Assembly (NCBI GenBank): GCA_013396755.1
Contig: VWZF01001805.1
Location: 703,728-767,727, forward strand
Source: Sclerurus mexicanus
Taxonomy: Eukaryota > Chordata > Aves > Passeriformes > Furnariidae
Reading direction: 5' to 3'
DNA: 64,000 nucleotides
A program made the position numbers and the translations under genes. The notes beneath the pieces are model-generated. The model was not told the DNA's origin and did not search any database. It saw only the letters and a program-made list of their open reading frames with translations. Positions 49,526 to 63,100 of this stretch are shown piece after piece (position 1 is the first letter of the stretch; every line of letters starts with the position of its first letter).

Positions 49526-50029
49526 ATGTGGCTGATGGGGACAGCAGCATGGAACCCCACATGGCTGATCCATGCCAGACACGCTCTCACTTCAGCTGGG
49601 GCTCTTAGAACAGAAGGGGCAAACAAGCCTCCCTTCTTTGGAGTTGAGGGTGAAATTCATGGTGACTTTAATAGGGAAGAATTGTCACCCTGCAAATATT
49701 TTAGAGGTTACAATCTCTTTCTGCATATGTCCTTTTTTTCCACACTAAAACTCTTATGCCAGATTTCTCCTGGGAGGTCGCTGGCTCCTGCATTAGACTC
49801 CTTCTTAATCATAAGCTTCAAATCCTATTCTGACTCCAGACAGCATCTCATTTTTTGGCGGAGGATTGAGGGAAGCCTCCTTCTCCTTGTACACAGGGAC
49901 ACAGGGATCCTTTCCTGGTCTCTGCTAAACTGCACTGCTCCCAAGACAAGAGGCAACAGCCTCATTCACAGGCTCCAAATGATAAGGTCCGTCTATAGAA
50001 ATGACAGCAGGTTTTTCTTTCTGAACTGA
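49526..50029 (+). other. Unrecognised 167-codon ATG open frame
   Basis: It begins at an ATG in the context gcccATGt, with no purine at -3, which is a weak eukaryotic start. It ends at a TGA at 50027-50029. The predicted peptide shows no known domain, no clear signal peptide and no repeat. Another frame on the same strand follows at 50060-50404 (114 codons). No promoter, splice boundary or polyadenylation arrangement supports a gene. Probably chance. Confidence 0.12.
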
Positions 50030-53000
50030 CAAGTCAGAACCCACAACAAACTCCAGAGTGTGGGAATAATATTTGATGACCTCCAACTCCCACCCATGAC
50101 AGCACTCATCTACACGTCTGGCAACCCTCATGCAAAGGTGCAACACCTTCCACCACCCTGGAAGGCAGAAGCAGGGAGAGAGCCCACCCTTCCACTGTGC
50201 CTGTGCCAGGAGCGATTTTGGTGCTGCTGGTGGTTATCACACTGCACCTTAACAGCCGACTCCCCGACTCCTCCACTTCCATCCAGCTTCCCCCCTTCTC
50301 AGCTCAAACTCGTCAGGAGAAGGGAGGGAAGGTGCTTGAAAATTCCCTTTGAAATCTTGCCTGTGAGGCATGGATTTATCAAAGCAAAGAAGTTGTGTGT
50401 GTGAGCACCAGCCCTGCCATCACATCAAAGGGAAGAACTAGAAGGAGTTTCAAAGGGGTGCCCTTGTTCCCCCCTTCCCTATTTCTACTCGTGTACACAC
50501 GGATGCACACACATGCAAACACATATTTTTCTTCCTTTAGAAATGATAGGATTTCTGCTGGGGCTGCTTCTGAAGCTCAGAGCGATTGGGGGAATGCACA
50601 GTCCCTCACCACAGATACAGCATTCAGGGCTTAACCAGCTAAAGCACTGCACCCGTTCCTCACCTCAACCCACATCTGAACCAGGGCTCAGAAATGATTG
50701 CTTACAAGGTCAGGATACCCACAAAATCACATCAGCTCCTTAGCTAAAAGACAATAGGGTGCTATCTTTAGTGCAGGTGACAACTGATAAAACAGCCTTT
50801 CCCATGTGCTCAATAAAAACAACAGGCTTGGAGCCCCTCTCAACACCTTTATCCTGGCTGTCAGTTATGAAGCCTCCTGATACCAATAAGACACAAGTCA
50901 GGACAAAGATCACCCTGTTTTCTGAGGGGTGAAATACTGGTATATGCAGTGAAGCGACTCAAAGCCACAGTGACAGGACAAATGCACGGCTGAGTGGGGA
51001 GCAGAGCTACAGCAGATATTTGGGGAGGGAGCCTGAGTTTCAGGCTCAGAGAGACAGGGAAGTACCTGGCCTAATTTATGGGCTCCAAAGTTCTCCATAG
51101 CTGGGATGAGGTGGACTCTGGGCTCAGCCCTCCTACAGAGTGATCTTGTACCATTCTGCATCTGCTGTCCTTAGCAGTGGGTGACAAACAGACAGGGTGA
51201 CTCCTGACCAACACAATAGTCAATGACACCAACATTAGGGCATGACAGAGGCCACTTTTGTAATACTAATGTCATGTTCCTGGTCCTGATGTTTTTCTGT
51301 CTTTGGCAGCCTCCTTCCCTCCTCCCCGAGCTAGTGCAGTGCTGTGTCCATTCCCACACTGTCCTGGTGAGCTCTGGCTTTCTTTAGAAGAGGTAGAAAA
51401 AGTGAACTGCATTAAATGGGGCACTCAGCCTCTGAGCTGGTCTCGCAAGGCCACAGAAGAGTTATGTGACAGAGCAGCAATCCACAACTCCTTGACCTTA
51501 GCTTCAACCATGGCTTTCTGATGCTTTCTTTGTTAATTTACTATCACACTAGAAGAAATTCAAGTTCACCTCCTTCCTGCTTTTCTACAGCTGAATCCTT
51601 GCTCTGCTTAGAGTTTTTCACTATGGGCGTTTGGGAAAGTATTGAATTAAGCTGGGTCTGCCCCAAGAGTTACGTTTGACTCAGGCTCAGCAGGTTTGGA
51701 AATATGGCACTGAGAACCCCCTGCATCACTTTGTCCCAGAGACCCCACTGTGGGATACTTACAGGAAACAACACTGCCTTCACTCAGAGTATTTCCTGCT
51801 GAGAGCACAAGGAAGGATAAATGGGTACCACACATCCTGTGTTCTGATTTTGAAGACTTCTCCCTGTGCACAGCAAATTGTAGCACTTTCTTGGGCACAT
51901 GGATAATGCCTAGGGTGAGCCAGATGTTCACATATTCCATGTCTCAGTTTTCTCCACTAAAGCAAGAAAACATCTTTGGTAACTCATTTGCTGCAGTTCT
52001 GAAAGACCTAAATAAAGAGGCTGTATGCAGAATTTTGATGGGTTGTAAAGTCTCGAGTCCCATATGGTAACATCTACCTGAATTGTACCTGATCCTTTTT
52101 CCTGTTGTTTCATGGATGATGACTGGTGTGTCTGCAGATGTCTAGACTGAAAGGCTGAAAAGCAGCAGCCAGTGTAGCCACAGCTGTCACTGCCAGATGA
52201 CAGTGGCCAGGATCTTCCTTGGCTCTGTGGCCCCTTGGTGGACCTGCTTACTCTGTTTTGTGGCCTCTTCATTAACTAGGCACGGTGAAGGGGGTCTGGA
52301 ACTGGTTTAATGGAGAACAGAACTCTGTGTGTCAATCTGCACTGCATTTGTGTTGCAAGAGTGTAAATCAGTAGCATTTTCAAGGGCAGCACTGCGCTGC
52401 AGTTCAAAGAGGTAGTTTTCTCTCCGCTATATATAATACTCATAGAAATTTATTGGCAGGTCCTGAAGAGGGTCTGAGCATCTTAACAGAATCAGAGGCC
52501 TCTTTTTGTAAATATATCTCATTTTTATTTTTACATGTGTGAATGTATTTCCAGGTCATAAAAGTGAAGACCTCCTCTTCAAAGTTTGCACACTCACTAA
52601 AGCACAGAACTGCAGTCTCGTTACACTCAGGAATGAAAGGCTCAGGCTCCTGACTTTCCCAGCCTTCATCCCTCATTGCCAGCTCTGAAACTCTGCTCAT
52701 AAACATCAGTCCTGACCTCTGACTTTTCTGTGATTGCCCTCCTGGGACGGTCTCCTCTTCAGTGTTTAATTCTGTTACGCTGAGGAGTCTGTCCTTCTTA
52801 GAGTTGGACTGAATGCACCAGCTTGGTTCCTAAAGTGGGTCCAGCTCAGAGCTGTACACAGAAAAGATTTTCACCTTGAATAATTGAAGAGAGACCTTGC
52901 TTGGAGTGGGTACGGACGGAGGAAGTCAGAGTGGAAATAAGGAGAAGTTCAGCAAGATGAGCAGATGTTTGTCTTCAGGATGCAATGGTTTCATTCTCTC

Positions 53001-55517
53001 TAGGGCTCATCATCTTACTCAGTTTCTGCCATGCCCATTATCTTCAAAAGGCACATCTATCTGTGAATGCCCCTCTTCTCCTCAACCCTCATTTTTCTTC
53101 CCAGGCATGGGCATCCTGCCTTGAACTTCAAGCACCTCTCTTCAGACCTCAGTTTCCTAACTAAGATTATTTATTGATAGCCTCTTTCTTTCCTTTTTTC
53201 TTTTTTCCCTTTTGGCTCCTTAGCTCATCAATTAACTGGAGAGGGTATTGATCAGTAATTGTGTTGGGTTTCCCAAAGGTTTCTGGGAAATGCAGCTGCC
53301 GCTGCTGCTTCAGATGATTCCATATGCTCTGTCTTTGATTCACAGAGCACAGCCAGGGAGTATTCTCACTCAATGTGACTTAAATGAGCAATGAGCTCAC
53401 AACTTACCCTTAGGAGGGTATTACTTGCAGCTCTCACTGGATGAGTGTTTGACATTAAAAAGAAAACTGAAGAAACCAGAATCTAACAACTAATTCTCAT
53501 TGAGCCAAATGGAAACTTTAAATTGGGGGTCTATGGCAGTCTGACATATGTTAACTTATAGCACTAAGCTACCTAGCTGGAAGGATATTTATGTCCAGCA
53601 AACTAAACTTACAGTAGTAACATGATTCGTACCACAGTCCAATTTCACCTTTCTCCTTCTAAAAGCTCAGTAAATTAAGCTGATGTTGGTGGCCCTCTAT
53701 GCTCTAAAAATGCTGCTGTAATCCCTACTGTGTCTCCCAGTGCTAGCACAGATCCTAAATTTGGAAATTATTTGCTTAAAGAGATCAGCTATTGATTAAT
53801 AAGGGATTTTTTTTTCTGAGACTTCATCTGCTTTCCTACATGAGGGATAATTCTGCCCTTGCAAGCCTGTAATTCCCAAGCCTGGGATTGTGAAGATGGG
53901 GTTGGTCTGTTCAATGTGTCCATGTGCAGGTGCTCACCTATTTTCCATGCCAAACACCTATTGATTGCATTTGAGGAGAAAACATGACAATGCCTTTGCT
54001 TCCAGGACTATTTATGTGGCTTTACAGCCCACACTACATGCCTGGCCTTAAAAAATCAGTATCCATCTCATTGACAAATGCCAGAGGGTGTTCAAAAGCA
54101 ATTAAGGGTGGGTGGATAGCAGACATTGACCTATCTACAAATAGCCTGAGAAAGAGTTGTTTCTATATCTGAATATGGCAGATATTTCAGCAGTGACTCC
54201 TTTGTACAATACAGTGATCAGCTCCGTCTTGCTTACTACTGTGTCAAGAAGCTCAGCTGATGATTTGGGTGTTGTGCTGAGCTCCCCAGTGGTACTCCAG
54301 GGAGGGCTTGGCCACTTGGACAGTGATGGGAGGTCTGGGACATTGGATAGTCATGATGGCTCATCAATAAAAAGGTTCATTCTTCCAGACAGTATGGAAT
54401 TCCTGCTGTCTCTGGAAGGTGACAAGATGTTGCAGAAGGAAGCTAAAGAGAAGATGCAATTTTTTGAGTGCCTGTATTTTGGGAGGTAGTTGAGGAATTG
54501 CTTTGTGTACTCCTACCCAGCCTTCCTGCTGCCAACAGGAAGGCTTGTTGAAGTCCATCCTCACCCATGTTCCTTGCTAAATATCCCCTGCATTTTCCCA
54601 AAGGGTGAGAAAAATTGCTCCTACTGACTTAGGATGCATCTTTGTCACATAGTCTTGTGTCTAAGATCCAGATTCCTGCTCTTAACAAGAGGGACTAGTC
54701 AAGCTACTCAGACTTGGGTCTTGAACTCCTGATATAAAACTTCAGAGAGCATTTGATTGAAATAACTGTTGTCCCCCTATCTGTGACTCTACCACCCTGA
54801 AGGGTAAGAAAGAGGAAAGGAAAAGGGCTTTGGGAGGGGCTGGAGGGTTTTGAGAGTCTCATCTCTAGAAAGCAGAGAGACTGATGCGAGACCTAGATGT
54901 TTTGCTCATACTGTCTCAGACCTGGTCTCCATTCTCCTGTGTTTCTGATACTGCCTCCTAAGGCTGTTCAAGGGAAAGGGAGTTCTCTCCTAAGTCCAAG
55001 CCTCTTTTCATACTTCAGTGGAAGTAATAAAAAGCTTGTCAGATGAAGCTTGTTTTCATAGCACTCCCTGCAAGCATACATCCAGCACGTGCAGACACAC
55101 AGGCACACACAAAGGCTTTCTCATTATTCCCAGCTTTGTATTATCCAACTTCCATCATTGTTTTTTTTCTCTCACTGTTTGTACTTTGACCTTTATTCAG
55201 TGCAGCATCCCTGCATGTGTTGTGTTTCCCACAGTAACCGACGTACACGTGTATCCATACGGATTATGCATGCATCAAATCTTCACAATTCCCTTGTGGC
55301 ACCTGGCACAAGTTCAAATGAGTTGAATTGGAAAGCAATGGCTTTTTCCCCCTCTTATCACTACATGCAAATCTTCATTGGGTTGGTGACTTTCAAGCAT
55401 ATCACACCCACTGTTTGTGTTTTGTTTTGTTTTGTTAATCCATCAGCTCAGCAGATAATAAATCAGTCTTAGAAAGAATTAGAACTGTGATGAAGGCATT
55501 CTGCCTCACAGAGGATC
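50030..55517. other. Unique non-coding sequence, no gene seen
   Basis: No gene or transposon recognised. CA-rich but non-periodic strings occur at about 50494-50523 and 55084-55112. Frames of 97-114 codons (51647-51940 minus, 51928-52272 minus, 51750-52070 plus) overlap each other on opposite strands and show no family signature. Confidence 0.55.
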
Positions 55518-55537
55518 TTTTTTTATTATTATTATTA
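55518..55537. repeat. Short T run with ATT trinucleotide repeat
   Basis: A T7 run followed by four ATT units. It is minor low-complexity DNA. Confidence 0.8.
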
Positions 55538-56628
55538 AGGTGACTAGTAATTATTTCCATGAAGAGTTGGCGTGTGGATTTTTTAGCTACCAGCAGAGCA
55601 TCTTCTGTAATTCCACACACTGAGCACCTCCACCAGCCTGTCAGCTTCTGACTCCTTCTCTTGTGATGCGGACTTTCACACTGCTCTGGGAAAGCTTCAC
55701 AGCCCAAGGATGCCACCTGCTTCCTTGTGATCTGCTCCAAAAGCACTTTGAGCCCATCCTGTAGAAAATGAGTGGTTGTTGTGGGAGACGAGCCAACATA
55801 GAGGGCTATAGTTTAAGGGTGCCAATGAAATGAACCTGCTGGATGAGGTGGGTTTGATTTGGACTGTTTCAATTGTGAAGGTTAACCCTTGGTTTTCAGA
55901 CCTGATGCTGTGTTCAACCACTATTTCCCAAAGTTCAGAGCTGTTATCAGCAGGTTGGAAGGTGGTTTGAACAAAGAACTGAGTTTCAGCAAATAAGATG
56001 AAAAAGGTTCAAATGCAGCCCACGTCAAAATTTAGTTCCTAATTTTAAGACAAAACCAAAATCACATTAAGAAGCTAAGCTGAAATAGAAGCTTTATTTC
56101 TTCATAACATCCTCATATATATGTTGTTATTCATTCCTTCCCCATCCATCACAGTAAAGAGCATATTTGCTTAAAGTAGTTGTGAATGAAAGAGATGTAA
56201 TGAAATGACTGTCAATGGTCAGGCTGGGAATTCATCAAGATGTCTACCAATCCTCTTAAAAACCTATCATTGCCTGTTGAATTGTGGAGCCTAATGGAAG
56301 CAAAATTAGTCGACAAAGTTGGGTTTATTTTTCCAGAGTTATAGACTTCATCGTATTTCCAATTCATTGCTAAACAAAGCCATGAGCCTACCTTTTGTTC
56401 AATTTGAAGCATTTAATGACTTCATAAAAAAACCCAGGCTGTTGAAATTTATATCCATAAGAAGTTGTCATCTTTGCCTTATTTTCAATTTTCCTGTGAA
56501 GTTATTAAAACATTATGTGATTGTAATTTATTTATGGGGAGGGGGAAATGAGGTCTAACTCTGACTGAGGCACAATGATTTGCTAAGAACTGTAAAGCAT
56601 CAAGTGCCACTAACTTGTACAGGGGAAG
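55538..56628. other. AT-rich unique sequence, no gene seen
   Basis: From about 56040 to 56560 the sequence is AT-rich, non-repetitive and contains a 66-codon minus-strand ATG frame (56212-56412) and a 79-codon plus frame (56319-56558). Neither is recognised. Nothing else is seen. Confidence 0.5.
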
Positions 56629-57168
56629 ATGTCTGTGTGTAGAGTTTTGAGTGCATATATACCATATTTGTTGCACAAAGTTTCTATTCTCCCAACCTAC
56701 ATAAATATTAATGACACTCAGAGGTATCAAACTCTGCTCAATAAGTTGAACCTAGACTCCCTCCTGCCTTTGAATTTCTTTGCCTTTTTCTTTCGGATGC
56801 TGCATGATAGAAGATGGGAGTTTTGGAGCAAACTTGCTGGTAGTGTTTTGCTGCTAACAAGCACAGAGCCCATTATTATCCCCCATGCCTTTATTCACAG
56901 GGGAGAAAAAAGAAAGCTATTAATGGACATAAGTAGCTTTCTAGGTTGCTGTTCTACTCTGTCTTCTGTTAGGTTATCCAACACCTTCCCTCTGGTATCT
57001 GAACTTCTGGACGGTTTTGACAGCTGGGTACAGAGCCAAACTTACCTCTGTGAGTCGGATGCTGAGCACATTGACTGCAACAGCTCTGGACAGGGGTTTT
57101 CTTTCTGCTGCATATCTGCAGAGTGTTCTGTGAAAAGCTCCTTGCCTAGGACTCCTGAGTCTGACTAG
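56629..57168 (+). other. Unrecognised 179-codon ATG open frame
   Basis: The start context is aagATGt, with A at -3 but no G at +4. The predicted peptide has an aromatic- and leucine-rich first half with two short hydrophobic patches, and a serine- and cysteine-rich C-terminal part. I recognise no domain. The surrounding DNA is AT-rich, where stop codons are expected to be frequent, so the length is mildly unusual. No splice site or transcript signal clearly belongs to it. Probably chance, but a better candidate than most frames here. Confidence 0.15.
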
Positions 57169-60100
57169 AGCTCCTAGTGTGGCACCAAGGACAGACTCAC
57201 AATTTAGAGAGGCAGTTGCTCTTAGTCTCTAAGTTTCCTCTCCATGAAAAAGTCCCTGCAGTCTGCAAGCTGAATACAGCAGGCAGATCTAAAAGATGCC
57301 TGCATCGAATTGAAAAGGAACCCCTGATTTTTTGACCAGAGTGGCCCTGTTTTGAATACAAAAATTTTAGGGAAAAGCTGGACCTGGTATAAACCAATGT
57401 AACCCATTTTCTTGAACAGTGCTACTCCAATCTCCAGCGGTCGAGAAATGGTCCAACCAAACTGATGGCCTGTCAATATGAGTGATAGGAGACGTATGTT
57501 TCTGTGTGCTAAAAGCAGCACAACACATTGCAAAGGATAGGAAACTGGAGCGGTTCCGACAGAGTCACATATGGCTTCACATATATAATGTGCAAATTCA
57601 TCAGTCAAAAATATTGAAACACTTCATAACGGTAAAGCTCTGCTCCTACAAGGACTGCAATCCCACAGACTTAAGGGGAGCGGAGTGGAATCAGTGCCAA
57701 GTGCTTGCAAAATCCTCCCACAATAGTGTTTTCTGGGGTGGTCACATGTGAGCAACTTTCATCCTGGGAGACCAGGATTCCTATCTGGCTTAAGTCATAT
57801 CCAGCTGAGAGAGTTCACTCATCTTCCTCTGTCATATGCATAATATCTTCAGCTGTCCTGGACTGGAAGAAGCTGTTCATGCCCAAGCAGACCTGTGATA
57901 GCAAAGGAGGTTTCAAGACAAGTGCCTCACCTTCTATCTGTTAGAAGATGAAGAGAGGGGGGGCCATCATAGCGAAGTGGGCTGGTAGACTACAGCATCC
58001 TGCTGGTCAGGAGAGAGGTGTTTTGACAGGGTGCTCCAGAGCTGATGCCAAAGGCTGTTGAAAGCAAGCACAGAGAATTATAGACAGAGTTTAAGCCTCT
58101 GTGCTCAGCTCAGGAATAAAGAGCCTTGACACAGCCGTGTGGGGAATGCAGCAAGGTATCTGCCCTCAGGATTCCTAATCTGCACTAACATTTGGCTCTT
58201 TCAGGGTTGCTACATCCGCTCATTAAAAAGAAGATCCAAAGAAAATATATGCAGGGCTTTTTCCCTTCTAGGTGTATCCCAGCACCATTTAGCTTCATGT
58301 TTTCACATCCAAACATCTCCCCAGCATCGAGAAATGAGTGTCTGGGCCCACCAAATGCATATATTTGTGTTTTTGGGATGAGCACATACTCCTTGCTTTG
58401 TAAGGTTTATTTCCATGGCTAATTTTGGGTTGTCAAGACATGTGGAGCTCCATAGTGTAGCTCACTGTGTAGACTGAGATGCACTGACAGAACAGATATA
58501 TGGGGCCATTTGCTGGCACATCGAAGAAACAAAAAAAAAGGATTAACTACATTAGAACTATTTAAGATAACCCAGAGAGTCCTTCTTCCAGCCAGCTCTG
58601 CTCCTGCTGACTCTAACTGCATAATGCCAGAGCAGAAAGCCAGGCCCAGCATGGCTGCTATGAGAGGGATTTAATTATTTTCATTCTCCATTTTCATTTC
58701 AGCCTTCCTAGCAATTTGTGTTGCCTTTGTTACCAGAACTGGGGAGACAAAAGACGTTTGCCATGTAGATTCCCTTAAGAAGCAGTTCTTGTGCTAGTAA
58801 ATGCAGCCTGCCTGACAAGCTGCTAAAAGTGAAACCCACAAATCCACTCGGGTTCAGCAAGGAACACGTACCCAGGGGAACTTTTCTGGACCACGAGCCT
58901 CCAAGGGCAAATCTTCTAGACCAGTCTACTTGAGAAGGTTGCCAAGAGAAGGTCAATGCAAGCCTGGCCTCAAGTATGTATTATTTGTTGTTATAAGCCA
59001 TTCCCTGGCAGGAGCGGAGTTGGACCACTCACATCTTCCCCCTGGATCACCAAAGATACTTTTGATGGGTTTAGCTCATGGTGGCAGACCACAGTGGCTG
59101 ATTTGGAGGCAGGAGTTGTGGAGGGAATAGCTTTGTTCTGTTACTGAGCCTTGGTGCTTGATAAAAGCGAATCTGTGTGTTGAAAAAGAAAGCAAATCAC
59201 TAGCATTAATGGAGGGGTGGATTGTTTGAGACAGTTCCAGACACCCAGGAGGCCATGGTATTTTCCTGTTGGAGTTAAACTGCTGGGTGTTGTTCCAGAC
59301 GACACACATGGGAATGCTTTTTATTTTCATTTCCAGCTCGGAAAGCACGTGCCCACCGTTTTCTCATTGGGAAATCACACTGTTTGCTGTACCTGGTTGT
59401 CATAAAATAAGAGCCGGATTGCACAGAATAGCTTTCATTCCAAATTGCTTGTGAATTTAGGAGTGGCAACTTCAAAACACTGTGGAATGTCTGTGTCTGC
59501 AACCAGAAATCTGTGTGTCCTTTCTGCCTGTCCTCTGAGCTGGCCATAAACAAACAGACTACTTTCCAAAAAAACATATTAACAAGGAATTCTTCCTTCA
59601 AAGATACTGGAGTACAACAATCATCAGGCCTTTCACAGTGATACAACTGTGTCTGAAGAGGGAGGAAAATAGATAGGTCTTTGTCATTAGCTGTCGAAAT
59701 TGGGACAGAGGAGGCTGAGAACTGGAGTAAGAGGGCATGTAAAAATCCACTTGCATGGATTTACCTGTACAGATGAATTTACCTGTACTGAAAGGAAAAG
59801 AGGAGCTCCATCAGAACTGTAAAGAGAGGGATCTGTTTAATTAGAGAATACAAGGGGTTTAATGCAGTTATTACAGCATTAGTCTGCTGCTGGACACAAA
59901 ATATGGTTGTATGATTAAAACTATTGAAAATGGCTGGCTACTGCGTGGATACACATAGCTGATATAGTCAATACATTCATTATTCTGGATACACAGGCAG
60001 ATTTTGTGCTGTGCTGCAATTTGCTGATGCTTTGTTTTTCATTCCATTTGAACCTGTTTCCCTTCATATTAAATATTTTTTGAGTAGAGTTGGCTCTGGT

Positions 60101-63100
60101 GTTTTTAATGCCCTTAGCAGAGTTTGGAGGTCACTGTAGCAGAGCAACTGGTGAAGACAGCAGAATTCCAGCAGCAATTGAACTGCTTCCATGAACTGCT
60201 CTTCATTGTGTCCTCTGGACATCTGTCGTGCTTCCTTAATGCAGACTGTTGGCTTTGCTCTTTAGGAATCAAGCAAAATATTCTCAAGTCCAAAAATACT
60301 CTGAAGTGCTGTTAATTCAGATCTAAACACAGGAAGCAACACAAGCAACAAAATAGTTTGTAATGCTTGTGGTGCTTAACGTGAGTGTGTACCTGCAACA
60401 GTGAATAGAAAACTCCACTGATTATTGACCAAAATAAACTCCCTTTGCACTTTTTAAACAATGTGAGTTTCACATAAACGTAAATCCACTCAGTCCCTGC
60501 TGATAATGAGGAGGGAAAAGTGGTGGCAGAGGGAAGGTGAGCAAAGAAGACGGCAACACCAGGGCAAAAAATTCTTCCTTGGTGAAGCCTCAGCAGTGGA
60601 ATGTCAATGCATAAAGATGCTGGGTCCAATGGCAGCCACGGAGCTGCTATTCTATAGCCATGTCAGATAGACCAGTCAGGGCCTTTGCATCTCTTGATAC
60701 AATGGAAATTGTGCAGGAACACAGCACGGTGATTCTGCTCAGTGTCTTTTGTACGTATCTGGAGCTAGGCAGGAGGCAGTTTCTGGGGAAAGGACATTGT
60801 TAACAGTGCTTTCCAGAAGTTTCCAGCAGCTCCCTAAGAGAGTGAGTTGGTCTTTCACAGGAATTTTCTGCCTGAAAACGTTACAAGGGTTTTTTCCTAT
60901 ACTGTGCTGCAGGCTCCTGCACGTTATGTTGTCATACTTGGCAGGAGGACGAGGGGTAAAGAAGTGTTAAGTTATAATGTAAATTGAGTTTATTGCTGTC
61001 TGGCAGAATATTTTGGCAGCCTTTTGTGACAAAGCCTCTGCCACAAACACTTTTTAGCATTTGGAATGAGGTCAAACAGTTAATCTGGGTGTCTGCAGGG
61101 ACATGTACAATGCTACAGCAGCTCCTACTGTCAGAAGATGGATGCATCCCTGGCTTCCCACTGCACACACTCACTTCCAGCAATGTTAGTTGGTAGGCTT
61201 TTCCTAGCAAGAAAGATTATTGGGGCAGGAGGAAACGACTGATTCAAAAGGGCTTGCATTAAACAGCTGTTCAAACCATAATGTTTCCGGTTTCTCAGTG
61301 TTTCAGGACAGGCAGCACATCTTTCTTGAGGCCATCAAAACTGTAGCACACATCATTACTAATCTGCCAGTCCGCTAACTTCAAAGTGATGGCAGAAATC
61401 TATCCCAGTCTGGCCCTCAGTATTTCATGTTCAATACTCCTGTTGCCTTAAGTTTTGTGTCACAGACCATCACAGAAAGCTTAATGAGCCCCAATGATGT
61501 GATACCCACAGGGCACAAGGGGAATTTGGCCAGTGGGTCTAACAAGAGGAAGGACTCATCCCACAAATCCTCCTAGAATGGTCTTCCAGTTCACTCTGTC
61601 TCTGTAGTAACATGTGTAAACATCCATTGGGTTATAACGAGTGTTTCTGTCAGGATCCACTCTCCGTCATTTCAATGAGGAATGTAGGGAAAGAATGATG
61701 GTGATCAACTGCACTTCTTTCCTTTCTCTGGCCCCATGGGAGTACAAGACAAAATTAATGGGGCCACTGTGTGTGGGCAAGCATAGGAGAGGATTTATTT
61801 GACAGAGCTGCAGATGAAAGGGTTAACTATGTGCCTAAAATGGCTTCACTACTCAGATATTTTCTTGGAAAGCTTTGAAATGGTATGCCTTTGTAGTCTT
61901 TTTTTAATTAACATTGATCATTGGCCGTACCAATTAATGCAATTACTTGGTCCAAAATAAAACATCCTACCAGATCTGTATCATATGCTAGTCCTTGCAG
62001 GAAAACAATTTAGGCAGAGCAGAGTGAAGAAGTGGATTAGCCAAATAAAGCATTTCTGTTGAAAAAAAAATTCTCATTTGAAATTTGTTTTTGGGTTTTT
62101 TTAGAAGAAATGATACATTGCCTGCATGCAAAGTCATAACCCATTTCCTTTGCAATAGGAACTAAGTATGTTTAATTACTGGGCTGTCTTATTAACTGGG
62201 TTTTTTATTTAAAAACATGAAATGAACATTAAAGTTTAGGAAATTGTCTCAATATTGAAATTTTCTCCCAGGATACAGTTAGGATTTGAGGTTTCGAGGT
62301 TTCATCAATTTTGGAAGATGAACTTTAGCCATGTATTCATATCTGATTTTTTTAGTTAATTTCAGTGACCAAAGAAGTTTACAGGAGATGTTATTTTCCC
62401 AATTCTGAATCCAAAGGATACATTGGAAAACAGAGACATGACCTAAGCATAACCTCCATCTGATTTATAAGCTATATTAATATGACTGTGGGTGGTAAGG
62501 ATTTGTATACTTGAACCCAATTTTTTTTTCCCCACTAAAGTGTTAATCCTTTATTTGGAACTCACGTATAAAAGACTTGGCTTTTCAGAACCAGATCATG
62601 TGTTTTCCAGGCTGGTGGGCATCTCAGCAGATCTACTGGTGGGAATTTGTTACCATCAAACCTGAAATGAGAGCTTAATTTGGATTTGCCTGAGGGCCAA
62701 ACCTTTTTCACAGTTACAATCCATACCTAAATACCAGCACTTTGATCTTCCCTGCTTCATGGACTCTACTCTTTTATCCTTACAAGAGATTCAGACAGAT
62801 TGTGGTAGAGATTACACCTCACTTCTTTGTACCTCTACTTGCATGAGCATCAAAACCCACCGTCTCCCATCTGTTGCCTCTCTGGGTGGTCCCAGACCAT
62901 CCTGGGAGGGTATTCCATCTCTACCATATGAGACAGTGCCCTTCAGATAAACTCACAGACAGAAGCACAACAAAAGTGAGCAGAGGGCCTTCAGCTTTGT
63001 TCTTTTCCCAACATTTTCCAGACTCTGGAGAACTCTAATGACGTTGCTCATTGTCATGTCCCACCGTGATGTCACACACCTTCTGAATGTTGCTCCAGCA

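Noticed and set aside
55084..55112. CA-rich stretch considered as a microsatellite
   Set aside because: The CA steps are broken by other bases and no run exceeds about four units.
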